From Cellvibrio japonicus Ueda107 (GTDB lineage: Bacteria; Pseudomonadota; Gammaproteobacteria; Pseudomonadales; Cellvibrionaceae), in assembly GCF_000019225.1 (NCBI RefSeq), contig NC_010995.1, positions 3,418,501 to 3,482,500 on the forward strand: 64,000 bases of DNA, given 5' to 3'. The notes beneath the pieces are model-generated. The model had not been told where the DNA came from. It ran no database searches and saw only the letters and a program-made list of their open reading frames with translations. Position numbers and translations under genes: made by a program. Below are positions 19,086 through 28,521 of this stretch, piece by piece. How positions within the stretch are numbered: the stretch's first letter is position 1; every line of letters begins with the position of its first letter.

Positions 19086-20431
19086 AAAGTCACCCGCTCC
19101 TGTACGGCAACACAAAACTGTTCGCCGCGATCTTCGTAATTTTTAAACATATCAAAACTGGCACAGGCGGGAGATAACAACACGGCATCACCCGCCGTTG
19201 CCAGTGCAAGCGACAGGTTCACCGCATCTTTCAGGGTTTGCGCAACGTGCACAGGAACCTGCTCGCCAACCGCACTGGCAATCAGAGGGGCATCGCGCCC
19301 TATTAACACCAGTACACAGCGACTGGCAACCAGTGATGCCGTTAATTCAGTGAAGTCCTGCCCCTTGCCATCGCCGCCCGCAATCACAAACAGGCGTGAA
19401 GGTACGCGCGCCAAACCGTTAATAGCCGCCAGGGTCGCACCTATGTTGGTGCCCTTGGAGTCGTTGTAAAACTCCACACCATCAATACTGGCAACATACT
19501 CACAGCGATGACGCAAACCGCGAAATTCGCGCAAAGCACCCAGCATGGCCGCCATGGGAATACCCGCCGCATCGCCCAGGGCCAGGGCTGCCAGTGCGTT
19601 ATCAATATTGTGGCGACCGCGGATTTTCAATTCGCGCGCAGGCAACAGGGGCGTGAGGTTTTTAGCCAGATACTCTTCACCATCCCGATCCAGCAATCCA
19701 AATGCACCGAAGTCGGCACGCCCACCGAAATAAACCGGCTTGGCGCCAACGGCCAGGGGAGGATGGGTGAGGATATCGTTGCGGTTTACAACAATATTTT
19801 CCGCCCCAAAATAAATACGTAACTTGGCCAGGATATAAGCGCGCATATCCGGATACCTGTCCAGGTGATCCGCACTGATATTCAAAATAGTGGCCACCTT
19901 GGCATTAAGTTTGTTGACCGTTTCCAGTTGGAAACTGGAAAGCTCCATCACATAAAGCTCAATATCATCGCGCAGCAGTTCCAGTGCCGGTGTACCGAGG
20001 TTACCGCCTACAGCAACCTGAATACCTGCCGCTTTTGCCATTTCTCCCACCAGGGTGGTCACGGTACTTTTGGCATTGGAACCGGTAATGGCAACCATTG
20101 GCGCCCTGGCATGGCGCACAAACAATTCGATATCACCAATAATGGGAATGCCAGCCTCGCGCGCCTGTACCAGGGCGGGTGTTGCAACGGCGACACCGGG
20201 GCTGACAATAATTTCGTGGCAGGCCAGCAAGGTTTCCGCATTTAACGCACCGCACTCGACACGCACACCGGGAAACTCTGCCTGGACAGCAGCAAGGTTG
20301 GGTGGATTATCGCGCGTATCCAGCAATACAAATGCCTGCTGCTGCTGCGCCAAAAAGCGCGCTACCGACAATCCGGTAATTCCGGTGCCGATAATCGCCT
20401 TGAGGTTACTGGTTGCAATCATTTGTGACAC
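19082..20431 (-). CDS. murD: UDP-N-acetylmuramoyl-L-alanine--D-glutamate ligase
   Basis: MurD adds D-glutamate to UDP-MurNAc-L-Ala. Motifs: [16 protein letters not shown] at the N-terminus, ATP site [17 protein letters not shown] (the usual GTNGKS reads GSNAKS), [20 protein letters not shown] and YNDSKGTN. Two starts compete. GTG 20431 has GGAA 8 bases upstream and gives MSQMIATSN, similar in length to pseudomonad MurD; ATG 20422 lies three codons later without a good ribosome site. The stop overlaps ftsW by 4 bases. Confidence 0.95.
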
Positions 20432-20453
20432 AGCAAAGGTTCCACGCAAAAAA

Positions 20454-21536
20454 TTAACGGAATTTCAGGGTTGCCAGACCGATCAATACCAACACCAGGG
20501 TGATAATCCAGAAACGTACAATGACGCGCGGCTCAGGCCAGCCTTTTAATTCAAAGTGGTGATGGATAGGTGCCATGCGGAAAATACGCCGCCCGGTCAA
20601 TTTGAATGACGCCACTTGCAAGATGACCGATACCGTCTCCAATACAAAAATGCCACCCATGATAAACAGCACAAACTCGTGGCGAACGATGACCGCCACC
20701 AGGCCCAATGCTGCACCCAGCGCGAGTGCACCCACATCACCCATAAAAACCTGGGCCGGATAAGTGTTAAACCAAAGGAAACCCAAACCGGCCCCCACCA
20801 GCGCACAGCAAAATACCGCCAACTCACCGGCACCGGGGATATAGGCAATGTGCAGGTATTGCGCGAATTGTGAATGCCCGGCCAGGTATGCAATCAATGC
20901 CAGGGCACCGGCAACCATCACACTGGGCATAATGGCAAGGCCGTCCAGGCCATCGGTGAGGTTAACCGCATTGCTGGTTCCCACAATCACAAAGTAGGTA
21001 AAGATGATGTAAAACAGCCCCATGTTCAGGGCGACATTTTTAAAGAAGGGAATAAACAATTGCGTTTCGGCAGGCGCCTGGGCAGTACAAAACAAAAATA
21101 CGGCAGCGCCAAAACCGGCAATGGATTGCCAAAAATATTTCCAGCGCGCTGGCAGCCCCTTGGGGTCGCGCTTGGCAACCTTGCGATAATCATCCACCCA
21201 GCCGACAGCACCGAAAATAGCAGTGACAATCAACACCACCCAGACATAGCGGTTGCCGAAATCTGACCAGAGCAGTGTACTGATAAACATGGCCGATAAA
21301 ATCAGGGCACCGCCCATGGTGGGGGTACCGGATTTGCTCAGGTGTGTTTGCGGGCCATCACTACGCACCGCCTGGCCAATGCGCATTTCGGTCAATCGGC
21401 GGATCACCCAGGGACCGAGCAATAACGAAATACCCAAGGCGGTGAGTACACTCAAAATAGCGCGCACGGTGAGGTACTGAAACACTGCGAAGCCGCGCAT
21501 GTATTCTTGTAAGTATTCTGCTAGCCAGTACAGCAT
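20454..21536 (-). CDS. mraY: phospho-N-acetylmuramoyl-pentapeptide transferase
   Basis: MraY makes lipid I from UDP-MurNAc-pentapeptide and undecaprenyl phosphate in the inner membrane. This 360-residue protein has about ten transmembrane helices. The catalytic aspartate motifs NAVNLTDGLDGLA and MGDVGALALGAALG and the HHHFELKGWPEPRV loop are intact. It overlaps murF by one base. Confidence 0.97.
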   Translation of the reverse strand: MLYWLAEYLQEYMRGFAVFQYLTVRAILSVLTALGISLLLGPWVIRRLTEMRIGQAVRSDGPQTHLSKSGTPTMGGALILSAMFISTLLWSDFGNRYVWVVLIVTAIFGAVGWVDDYRKVAKRDPKGLPARWKYFWQSIAGFGAAVFLFCTAQAPAETQLFIPFFKNVALNMGLFYIIFTYFVIVGTSNAVNLTDGLDGLAIMPSVMVAGALALIAYLAGHSQFAQYLHIAYIPGAGELAVFCCALVGAGLGFLWFNTYPAQVFMGDVGALALGAALGLVAVIVRHEFVLFIMGGIFVLETVSVILQVASFKLTGRRIFRMAPIHHHFELKGWPEPRVIVRFWIITLVLVLIGLATLKFR

Positions 21537-22927
21537 CAGTGTGTCTCTCCGGAAGTTTCACAAAGTTCACGCACGACCAGATCCATTTTCGAACTGCGCG
21601 AGCCTTTCACCAGGACGGTGGTACCGGACGTTAATAAAGGAATTAACGCGGCCAGCAGTTGATTGCGCTCGGTGAAATGTTGGGCACCTTCACCAAAATG
21701 GCTGCTGGTATTGGCAGTCAGCACCCCCAGGGTAAAGAGTCGGTTGATATGTTTTTGTTTGGCGTAATCACCCAGGGCGGCGTGCTGCTCTGTGGCAGTT
21801 TCGCCCAGCTCGGCCAGGTCGCCGAGTACAAGGATGGAGTCCTCTGCTTGTGCCAATACATCAATGGCTGCACGCACAGAGCCGGGATTGGCGTTGTAGC
21901 TGTCATCAATGATCAGGGCATTGTGGATACCGCGCTGGCGACTCATGCGTCCGGCCACCGGTGCGAAACGGGCAAGGCCGCGCTGGATTTGCTCCATGCT
22001 GGCGCCCAGTGCATACGCGCAAGCCGCCGCCATTAACGCATTGCGTACAGAGTGTTCACCCTGTGCATTGAGAATAATGCGCAAGCGCTGGCGATGGATT
22101 AGCAAATCAAAGGCGAGGTGCTCACTGGCATACTCGATAGCCTCTGCCCGGCAATTTGCATCGGGATTTGCCAGCGATACCGTTAATGTTTTTTTACCCG
22201 CCAGTTGTTGTATCCATTGGGGAGCAAACGCATCATCGATATTGACGACGGCAATACCCCCCGTTACCAAGCCGCCATAGATTTCGCTTTTGGCGTTGGC
22301 AACACCGGCAATGGAGCCAAAGCCTTCTATATGGGCAGGCATCACATTGTTAATCATCGCCACCTGGGGCTTGGCCAGCGAACAGGCATAGGCAATTTCG
22401 CTGGGACCGCTGGCCCCCATTTCGATCACAGCGAATTGGTGGCGCTCTTCCAACTCAAGGAGTGTTAGCGGGACACCGATGTGATTATTGAGGTTGCCGC
22501 GCGTCGCCAGGGTTTCACCACATTCGCCCAAGATACTGGCGACCAGGGTTTTCACCGTGGTTTTACCACTGCTGCCGGTAATGGCGACCAGGGGACCGGT
22601 AAATAAACTGCGATTCAGTGCCGCCACCTGGCCCAGTGCCAGGGTGCTATCGGCGACAACCAACTGCGGAAGCTGAATAGCGGGATTAAATTTTTCCACA
22701 ACCATAGCGCAGGGCTGCCTGGCTTCGGCTTGTGCAAGAAAATCATGGGCGTCAAAGCGCTCACCGCGCAGGGCGATAAATAAATCACCGGCATCCAACG
22801 TGCGTGTATCCGTGCTGACGCGAGTAAACATCGCATCGCCACCTTTTAATTGCGGCTTCAGGGCATTGGGTAGTTTCTGGCTGAGCATGAAGTAAGCCAG
22901 GCTGCTGAGTGCAATGGGGCGCATCAT
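21536..22927 (-). CDS. murF: UDP-MurNAc-tripeptide--D-alanyl-D-alanine ligase
   Basis: MurF adds D-Ala-D-Ala to finish the UDP-linked pentapeptide. The ATP site is ITGSSGKTTVKTLVASI; IIDDSYNANPGSVRAAI and LGDLAELGE are family motifs, and the carboxylated-lysine region is also recognisable. 463 residues. Its ATG at 22927 forms an ATGA overlap with the murE stop. Confidence 0.96.
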   Translation of the reverse strand: MMRPIALSSLAYFMLSQKLPNALKPQLKGGDAMFTRVSTDTRTLDAGDLFIALRGERFDAHDFLAQAEARQPCAMVVEKFNPAIQLPQLVVADSTLALGQVAALNRSLFTGPLVAITGSSGKTTVKTLVASILGECGETLATRGNLNNHIGVPLTLLELEERHQFAVIEMGASGPSEIAYACSLAKPQVAMINNVMPAHIEGFGSIAGVANAKSEIYGGLVTGGIAVVNIDDAFAPQWIQQLAGKKTLTVSLANPDANCRAEAIEYASEHLAFDLLIHRQRLRIILNAQGEHSVRNALMAAACAYALGASMEQIQRGLARFAPVAGRMSRQRGIHNALIIDDSYNANPGSVRAAIDVLAQAEDSILVLGDLAELGETATEQHAALGDYAKQKHINRLFTLGVLTANTSSHFGEGAQHFTERNQLLAALIPLLTSGTTVLVKGSRSSKMDLVVRELCETSGETH

Positions 22928-24489
22928 GGCTGGCCTCCGGCGTACACCTGATCGCGCTTGGCGATACGGCGCTGCAACGCGAGGCGCGCTTGCTGGCTAT
23001 CGCTGAACGGCAGTGTTTGATCAGCGAAAATTTGGTAGTCCTCGTGTCCTTTACCTGCGATCAATACCAGGTCACCCGGCTTGGCCTGTTGCACCGCAAA
23101 ATCGATAGCCTGGGCGCGATCGGCCAGGACCAGGCAACCATTGGGATTATTCAAGCCACGCACTATGTCGGCAGCGATACGCGCCGGGTCTTCCGAGCGT
23201 GGATTATCATTCGTCACAATCACATAGTCGCTCAGTTTTTCGGCAATACGCCCCATCAGCGGACGCTTGGTTTTATCGCGATCACCGCCACAGCCAAACA
23301 CTGTCCAGATGCGATCAGCCTGGTGCTCACGAATGGCCTTGAGTGTGTTTTCCAACGCATCCGGGGTGTGGGCATAGTCCACCAGTACCTGGATCTCCTG
23401 CACATCGGCATCCACCACAACCGGTTGCATACGCCCCGGTGCCGCCACCAGGTGCGGAACCAGCGCGAGGACTTGTTCAAGGGGAGCGCCCTGGATACAA
23501 GCGGCAGAGACAACCGCTACCAGATTGCTGAGATTGAACAATCCGAGCAGCGGCGAGTGGAATTCGGCCTCCCCCCAGGGACTGACCAACCAGGCACTGG
23601 CACCGCTGGCGTGCAGGTGGATATCGCGCAGGTAAACATCCGCCGGCTCCTGCAGGGAGAAACCAATAGCACTAACCCCGGCCGGGGTTTTAGCTGCCAG
23701 GGCCTTAACCCAGGCATCATCCATATTGAACAGGGCATGCTTGAGGCCCGGCATAAACAGTAATTCGGCCTTGGCCTTGCCATAACTTGCCAGATCGCCG
23801 TGATAATCAAGGTGATCCTGGGTCAGGTTAGTGAAGATGGCGGTGTCGAATGCCAAACCGGCAACACGTTTTTGTTGCAGGCTGTGGGAAGACACTTCGA
23901 TAGCCGCCGAGCTGGCACCGCCCGTGCGCAACTGCCGCAGGATGCGCTGCAGTGCAACAGGGTCCGGAGTCGTCAGCCCGGTGGTTGTCAGCAGGCTAAT
24001 TTGCTGGGCAATAGGTGTCAGGGAATGCTTGTCTACCAATCCATAGCCCAGGGTGCCAATAACGGCAGAGCAACCCTGCCCGCTCACACCCGCCAGCAGT
24101 TGGGCTAACAACAGGCTGCAGGTTGTTTTGCCGTTGGTTCCGGTAATGCCCACCAGGCGCAACTCGCGGCTGGGATGTGCGTAATAGCGCCCCGCCAACT
24201 CACTCAAGCGGGCGGTCAATTGTTCCAGTGCGATCACCGGGACTTCACCAATCCAGTGAACCCCCTGCCATTCTTTATCAGCTTCGACAAAAACGGCAGC
24301 AGCGCCCTGCTCTACCGCGTTGGCGATAAATTGACGGCCATCGGCCCGGGTTCCCACCAGGGCGATAAAGATATCGCCCTGCTTTACCTGGCGACTGTCA
24401 AGGCACAGGCTGCCCGGCACCAGGCTGGCGGCTTTACCCAGCGCCAGTTCCGGCAACCATTGGCCCAATGTCAGTGAGGGTCTGTTCAT
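22924..24489 (-). CDS. murE: UDP-MurNAc-L-Ala-D-Glu--meso-diaminopimelate ligase
   Basis: MurE adds the third residue of the stem peptide. The ATP site GITGTNGKTTCSLLLAQ is clear, followed by NLTQDHLDYHGD and VDYAHTPDALENTL. The segment TNDNPRSEDP is the DNPR motif that marks diaminopimelate rather than lysine specificity, as expected for a Gram-negative cell. 521 residues. It overlaps ftsI by one base. Confidence 0.96.
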   Translation of the reverse strand: MNRPSLTLGQWLPELALGKAASLVPGSLCLDSRQVKQGDIFIALVGTRADGRQFIANAVEQGAAAVFVEADKEWQGVHWIGEVPVIALEQLTARLSELAGRYYAHPSRELRLVGITGTNGKTTCSLLLAQLLAGVSGQGCSAVIGTLGYGLVDKHSLTPIAQQISLLTTTGLTTPDPVALQRILRQLRTGGASSAAIEVSSHSLQQKRVAGLAFDTAIFTNLTQDHLDYHGDLASYGKAKAELLFMPGLKHALFNMDDAWVKALAAKTPAGVSAIGFSLQEPADVYLRDIHLHASGASAWLVSPWGEAEFHSPLLGLFNLSNLVAVVSAACIQGAPLEQVLALVPHLVAAPGRMQPVVVDADVQEIQVLVDYAHTPDALENTLKAIREHQADRIWTVFGCGGDRDKTKRPLMGRIAEKLSDYVIVTNDNPRSEDPARIAADIVRGLNNPNGCLVLADRAQAIDFAVQQAKPGDLVLIAGKGHEDYQIFADQTLPFSDSQQARLALQRRIAKRDQVYAGGQP

Positions 24490-26321
24490 CAGGTTGCCGA
24501 CCCCGCTTTGTTCGCAGCTGGCACTGGCTTGGCCGGGGCTGTATCACCCGCCGCTTTGCGCGATGCCAGCGCGGATTCCGACTCTTTGGCGTTATCCGGT
24601 GCGACCTTGAGCATACGCAGGGCATCTTCAGCCACTTTCGAGAATGCGGGGGCGGCAACATAGCCACCGTTACCGAAGACACCGGTACCGGCCGGCTCAT
24701 CAATGACCACCATCGCCACAATGCGCGGATCATCTGCGGGGGCCATACCGATAAACGAACCAATTTGTTTTTGGGCAGCGTAGGAGCCGCCAATGGCTTT
24801 AAAGGCCGTACCCGTCTTGCCCGCCACCGAGTAGGAAATCGCCTGGGCGCGACGCCCCGTACCCTCCGCCGTCACCACACGTTTCAACATGTCCTGTACT
24901 TGCTGGGTGTAATCTTCAGCCACCACCCGCTCACCGACCGGGGGGGTATCGACACGCAACAGGGAGACAGGGCGCTTGATACCGCCGCTGGCAATCACTG
25001 CATAGGCCTGAACGGCCTGGAGCGCCGTGATATTGAGCGCATAGCCATAGGACATGTTGGCGCGCTCGATACGCTGGCTGGCCTTAAACAGCGGCAGGCT
25101 ACCCACGGCTTCACCGGGAAAACCGGTACCTATCGGCTGGCCAATCCCCAGGCGCGCAAACATACCGCGCAGGGTGCCGGGCTCCAGGGCAAAGGCAATT
25201 TTGGTCATGGCGATATTGCTGGATTTGGCAATTGCCATGGCCATATCCAGGGCGCCGTAGTTCTGGTGATCCTTGATCGCCTTGGTGCCGACCATCATGT
25301 AGCCGGGGCTGGTATCGATCACATCGCTGGCTTTGAATTTACCGGTCTCCAAAGCCGCCAGTACCACCCAGGGTTTAACGGTGGAGCCAGGCTCATAGAG
25401 GTCGGTAATTGCCCGGTTGCGGATCCCCTCCCCCCAGTTGCGGCTGCGGTCATTGGGGTTGTAGGACGGCAGGTTGGACATAGCAAGTACTTCGCCGGTG
25501 AGTACATCCAGGATCACAATTGACCCCGCCTTGGCACCGGCAGCCTCCAGCGCTTTGCGCAACTCGCGATGGGCCAGGTATTGCAAGCGCAGGTCGATAC
25601 TCAACGCCAGGTTTTGGCCGGAGCGTGCCGCCTTCACTAAACGCAACTCCTTAACCGTGCGCCCACGCAGGTCTTTGAGCACTTCCTTGGCACCGTTTTC
25701 ACCGGTAAGCCAGGCGTCGTAAGCCAGCTCCATTCCCTCCTGGCCGCGATCGTCCACATCGGTACGGCCAACCAGGTGGGCCGCAACATCGGCGGCGGGG
25801 TAATAGCGATGGTATTCCACCTGTTCATAAACACCGGGGATATCCAGTGCCAGTACAGTTTGGGCCGCCTGGGGTGCCAAACCGCGCTTGAGGTACATGA
25901 ATTCTTTTTTGCTGTAGCGCTCAAGGCGGGCTTTGAGGTCGGCGGGATTCTGCTCCAGAGCCTTGGCCAGCTCAGGAATACGATCCACTGCTGCCGCCAG
26001 TACCTTGGGGTTTGCCCACAGGGTAGATACCGGGGTGCTGACCGCCAGGGGCTCGCCATTGCGATCGGTAATCACACCGCGATAGGCGGGGATTACCTCG
26101 GTACGCAGGGTGCGCGACTCACCCTGGTCTTGCAGGAATTGATAGCCGCGGTCGGCATTGGGCAACACTTGCAGGCTGGCCACATGGGCAATCAGGGCAA
26201 CTACCATGGCAGCCATGGCCATACCCACGGCATAAAAACGCCAGCGCGCTACCCGCAAGGGCTTGTTTTTAACCGGGGCCGCCGGGCGGGCAGAGCGGGG
26301 CTCAAAGGCGGAGGGTTTCAT
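24489..26321 (-). CDS. ftsI: septal transpeptidase PBP3
   Basis: FtsI is the division-specific penicillin-binding protein cross-linking septal peptidoglycan. A short cytoplasmic tail and one transmembrane segment (about residues 30-50) are followed by the pedestal domain (RGVITDRNGEPLAVSTPV). The transpeptidase motifs are intact: STVKP (SxxK), SSN and KTGTAFK. At 610 residues it is slightly longer than the usual 580; the C-terminal tail is rich in Ala and Lys, with little homology expected. It overlaps ftsL and murE by one base each. Confidence 0.96.
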   Translation of the reverse strand: MKPSAFEPRSARPAAPVKNKPLRVARWRFYAVGMAMAAMVVALIAHVASLQVLPNADRGYQFLQDQGESRTLRTEVIPAYRGVITDRNGEPLAVSTPVSTLWANPKVLAAAVDRIPELAKALEQNPADLKARLERYSKKEFMYLKRGLAPQAAQTVLALDIPGVYEQVEYHRYYPAADVAAHLVGRTDVDDRGQEGMELAYDAWLTGENGAKEVLKDLRGRTVKELRLVKAARSGQNLALSIDLRLQYLAHRELRKALEAAGAKAGSIVILDVLTGEVLAMSNLPSYNPNDRSRNWGEGIRNRAITDLYEPGSTVKPWVVLAALETGKFKASDVIDTSPGYMMVGTKAIKDHQNYGALDMAMAIAKSSNIAMTKIAFALEPGTLRGMFARLGIGQPIGTGFPGEAVGSLPLFKASQRIERANMSYGYALNITALQAVQAYAVIASGGIKRPVSLLRVDTPPVGERVVAEDYTQQVQDMLKRVVTAEGTGRRAQAISYSVAGKTGTAFKAIGGSYAAQKQIGSFIGMAPADDPRIVAMVVIDEPAGTGVFGNGGYVAAPAFSKVAEDALRMLKVAPDNAKESESALASRKAAGDTAPAKPVPAANKAGSAT

Positions 26322-26635
26322 CAGTTAACCTCCCCTCTTACCATGACGATGTCGTCCGGTGTGGGAGCCGTCATATTCAGCTCGGAGACGGCCGCATGCT
26401 CAACACGGCTATAGGCAGCCCAGGTGCTTTGTTCCAACAGGTATTGGCCCCACTGCACCTGCAGTTGCGAGGCTTCGCGGCGCAGGGTTTCCAGTTCGTT
26501 AATATCGCGCCTTACCACCTGGGTTGACGCAACCACAGCCAGGGCAGACGCAATCGCGGCGACCCAAAGCAGCGCAATCAACAGCAATTGTCCAGCTGTC
26601 AGGGGGCGCTTATGTAGTGGTTGAAAACGGTTCAT
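26321..26635 (-). CDS. ftsL: cell division protein FtsL
   Basis: A 104-residue bitopic protein with one transmembrane helix (about residues 13-33, LTAGQLLLIALLWVAAI) and a periplasmic coiled coil (RRDINELETLRREASQLQVQWGQ). Together with FtsB and FtsQ it controls FtsWI. Identification rests on size, topology and position between rsmH and ftsI, as the sequence is poorly conserved. The end of the coding sequence overlaps the ftsI start by one base. Confidence 0.9.
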   Translation of the reverse strand: MNRFQPLHKRPLTAGQLLLIALLWVAAIASALAVVASTQVVRRDINELETLRREASQLQVQWGQYLLEQSTWAAYSRVEHAAVSELNMTAPTPDDIVMVRGEVN

Positions 26636-26700
26636 GAAAACCCTGGCGTCACTAATATGGTTGATTTTGTATAACGGGCGAAAACTCAGGATTTACTGGC

Positions 26701-27636
26701 TTACAACTTCTCGGCGACACGCATGACCGCACTGCGCGAACGCACATTGGCTTCCACTTCCTGATCACTGGCCTTCATGGCCTTACCGAGCGAACGCATG
26801 GTCTTGTTTAACTGCGCCTCGCGCAGGGGTAACCCCTTGGGTACAGGATCACCCTGTTCCTGCTGGCGGATGAAGCGTTTGACCAATCGATCCTCCAGCG
26901 AGTGGAAACTGATCACCACCAGCCGGCCACCGGGGGCCAGGACATCAACCGCCTGGGCCAACACAGCTTCCAGGTCTTCCAGCTCCCGGTTAACCTGGAT
27001 GCGGATCGCCTGGAAGGCGCGGGTTGCCGGGTGCTTGCCTTTTTCCCAGGCCGGATTGGCCGCTTTTATCACTTCTGCCAGGTGGCCGGTGCGCACAAAG
27101 GGGCGCTTTTGCCGCTCGGCAATAATGGCCCGCGCCATACGCTTGGCGAAACGCTCTTCACCGTACTCCCTAAGTACCCAGGCGATCTCATCCTCACTGG
27201 CGGTGTTGACCCATTCCGCTGCACTGGGGCCGCGCGTCTGGTCCATACGCATATCTAGCGGCCCATCCTGCATAAAGCTGAAACCGCGCTCGGCCTCATC
27301 CAACTGCGGAGAGGACACCCCCAAATCCAGCAAAATACCTTGTACCCTGCCCACCAGGCCGCGTTCGGCAGCGAGGTTTTTCAAGCTGGCAAAGGAATCG
27401 TGGGCGATGGCGAAGCGCGCATCGGTCGCGAACTTCTCCCTGGCAGTTGCAATGGCCGCCAGATCTTTATCGATTGCCAACAACCGGCCTTCAGAGGCCA
27501 GGTGCTGCAGAATCAGGGCACTGTGCCCTCCGCGCCCGAAGGTTCCATCGATATAGGTACCCTCGGGGTTGCTAACCAGGGCTTCAACCGCCTCACCCAG
27601 GAGCACGGTCACATGCGGCAATTGGTTCACCGGCAA
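26701..27636 (-). CDS. rsmH: 16S rRNA m4C1402 N4-methyltransferase
   Basis: RsmH (MraW) methylates N4 of C1402 in 16S rRNA with S-adenosylmethionine. The SAM-binding motif YIDGTFGRGGHSALIL is near the N-terminus; DLGVSSPQLDEAERGFSF, PLDMRMD and VISFHSLEDRLVKRF are family signatures. 311 residues. It lies 3 bases after mraZ, the standard start of dcw clusters. Confidence 0.97.
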   Translation of the reverse strand: MPVNQLPHVTVLLGEAVEALVSNPEGTYIDGTFGRGGHSALILQHLASEGRLLAIDKDLAAIATAREKFATDARFAIAHDSFASLKNLAAERGLVGRVQGILLDLGVSSPQLDEAERGFSFMQDGPLDMRMDQTRGPSAAEWVNTASEDEIAWVLREYGEERFAKRMARAIIAERQKRPFVRTGHLAEVIKAANPAWEKGKHPATRAFQAIRIQVNRELEDLEAVLAQAVDVLAPGGRLVVISFHSLEDRLVKRFIRQQEQGDPVPKGLPLREAQLNKTMRSLGKAMKASDQEVEANVRSRSAVMRVAEKL

Positions 27637-27639
27637 CCC

Positions 27640-28080
27640 CTAGAGCGACAGTGAGAGCATTTCGCCGGGGATCTCATCCTCAGCGGGGGCATTGAGTAGA
27701 GCCAGCCAGCTTTCCTCGCTCCAGAGCTCCAACTTTTTACCCTGGCCAACCAACATGATTTTTTTATCCAGGTTGGCGTAATCGCGCAGGGTTGGCGGCA
27801 CCAGCACACGGCCATTGCCATCGATCTCCAATGGCGTGGCATAACCGATCAGGATGCGCTTTACGCGCTGGGACACCTTGTTGAAACTGGGGAGGGCTTC
27901 GATCTGGGGCAACAATGCCAACCATTCGTGTTCGGGGTAAACGAGCAAGCAGCGGTCTTCAGTATGGGCAGTCACCACCAAACGGCCGCCACAAGACTCC
28001 ACCAACGCGTCACGAATACGTGTTGGTATCGCCATGCGACCCTTGGGGTCCATGCTGATGGAATGACTACCTGTATACAC
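27640..28080 (-). CDS. mraZ: transcriptional regulator MraZ
   Basis: MraZ is a DNA-binding protein that represses the dcw operon by binding repeats in front of its own gene. It has two AbrB-like domains, each with the DxxxGR-type motif ([14 protein letters not shown] and [15 protein letters not shown]). 146 residues. The start is GTG at 28080 giving [16 protein letters not shown], which aligns with the usual MFRG... start; no other start fits. The ribosome site is weak (GGTG), which could keep MraZ low. Confidence 0.95.
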
Positions 28081-28106
28081 TTTTCACCACTTGGAGGGCT
28101 TATTTT

Positions 28107-28140
28107 CCACAAAAAACCACATTTACCCACTTTTCTCCAC
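28107..28140 (-). promoter_or_regulatory. MraZ operator: four 10-bp-phased GTGG repeats
   Basis: On the minus strand four GTGG motifs occur exactly 10 bp apart (CCAC on the plus strand at 28107, 28117, 28127 and 28137): GTGGAGAAAA, GTGGGTAAAT, GTGGTTTTTT and GTGGAAAATA. A further CCAC at 28087 is in the same phase. Known MraZ sites are short TGGG-containing direct repeats at 10-bp spacing upstream of mraZ, so this is very probably its operator. It lies just downstream of the predicted transcription start. Confidence 0.85.
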
Positions 28141-28147
28141 GCTGCTC

Positions 28148-28175
28148 ACTATAAATCGGGGCAGGGCAAAGTCAA
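28148..28175 (-). promoter_or_regulatory. sigma-70 promoter of the dcw operon
   Basis: Minus strand TTGACT (28175-28170), a 16-bp spacer and TATAGT (28153-28148) match the sigma-70 consensus at 5/6 and 5/6. Transcription would start near 28141, immediately before the MraZ repeats, so bound MraZ would block initiation or clearance. Confidence 0.75.
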
Positions 28176-28521
28176 GCGAGTCGCACGCAAAAAAGGAGCG
28201 AAATCACGAGAAAAATCAGGAATCTAGCGGGGAAAAGTCAGGAAAATATCAATTTGGCGCGGCTCAAAAAACAACATATCCAAATAAAACAATGCAATAG
28301 CAACAAAACTTAAGGTAATACATTAAGTTTGAAACTATTTAGCGTTTAATTTGGGGAATTATTAGAAACTTTGGATCTATGAGGGTTGACCATACCTGGC
28401 CATAAACGCAGAACCCTGCCCTTTTAAGGCAAGCGAAGAAGTGGGGCAGGCTACCCCAGGCAAGTGTTACTGGCAAGACGGGCTCGCAAAATTTACGCAA
28501 TCTTCGTGCATCAATTGCCGA
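28176..28521. other. gap between the dcw and chemotaxis operons
   Basis: No coding sequence is seen. It is AT-rich from 28220 to 28380. A weak inverted repeat, CCTGCCC (28415-28421) with GGGCAGG (28444-28450), could be the end of the chemotaxis transcript but has a 22-nt loop and no T run. Confidence 0.5.

Noticed and set aside
28415..28450. Terminator of the chemotaxis operon
   Set aside because: Stem of 7 bp with a 22-nt loop and no T run; too weak to call.
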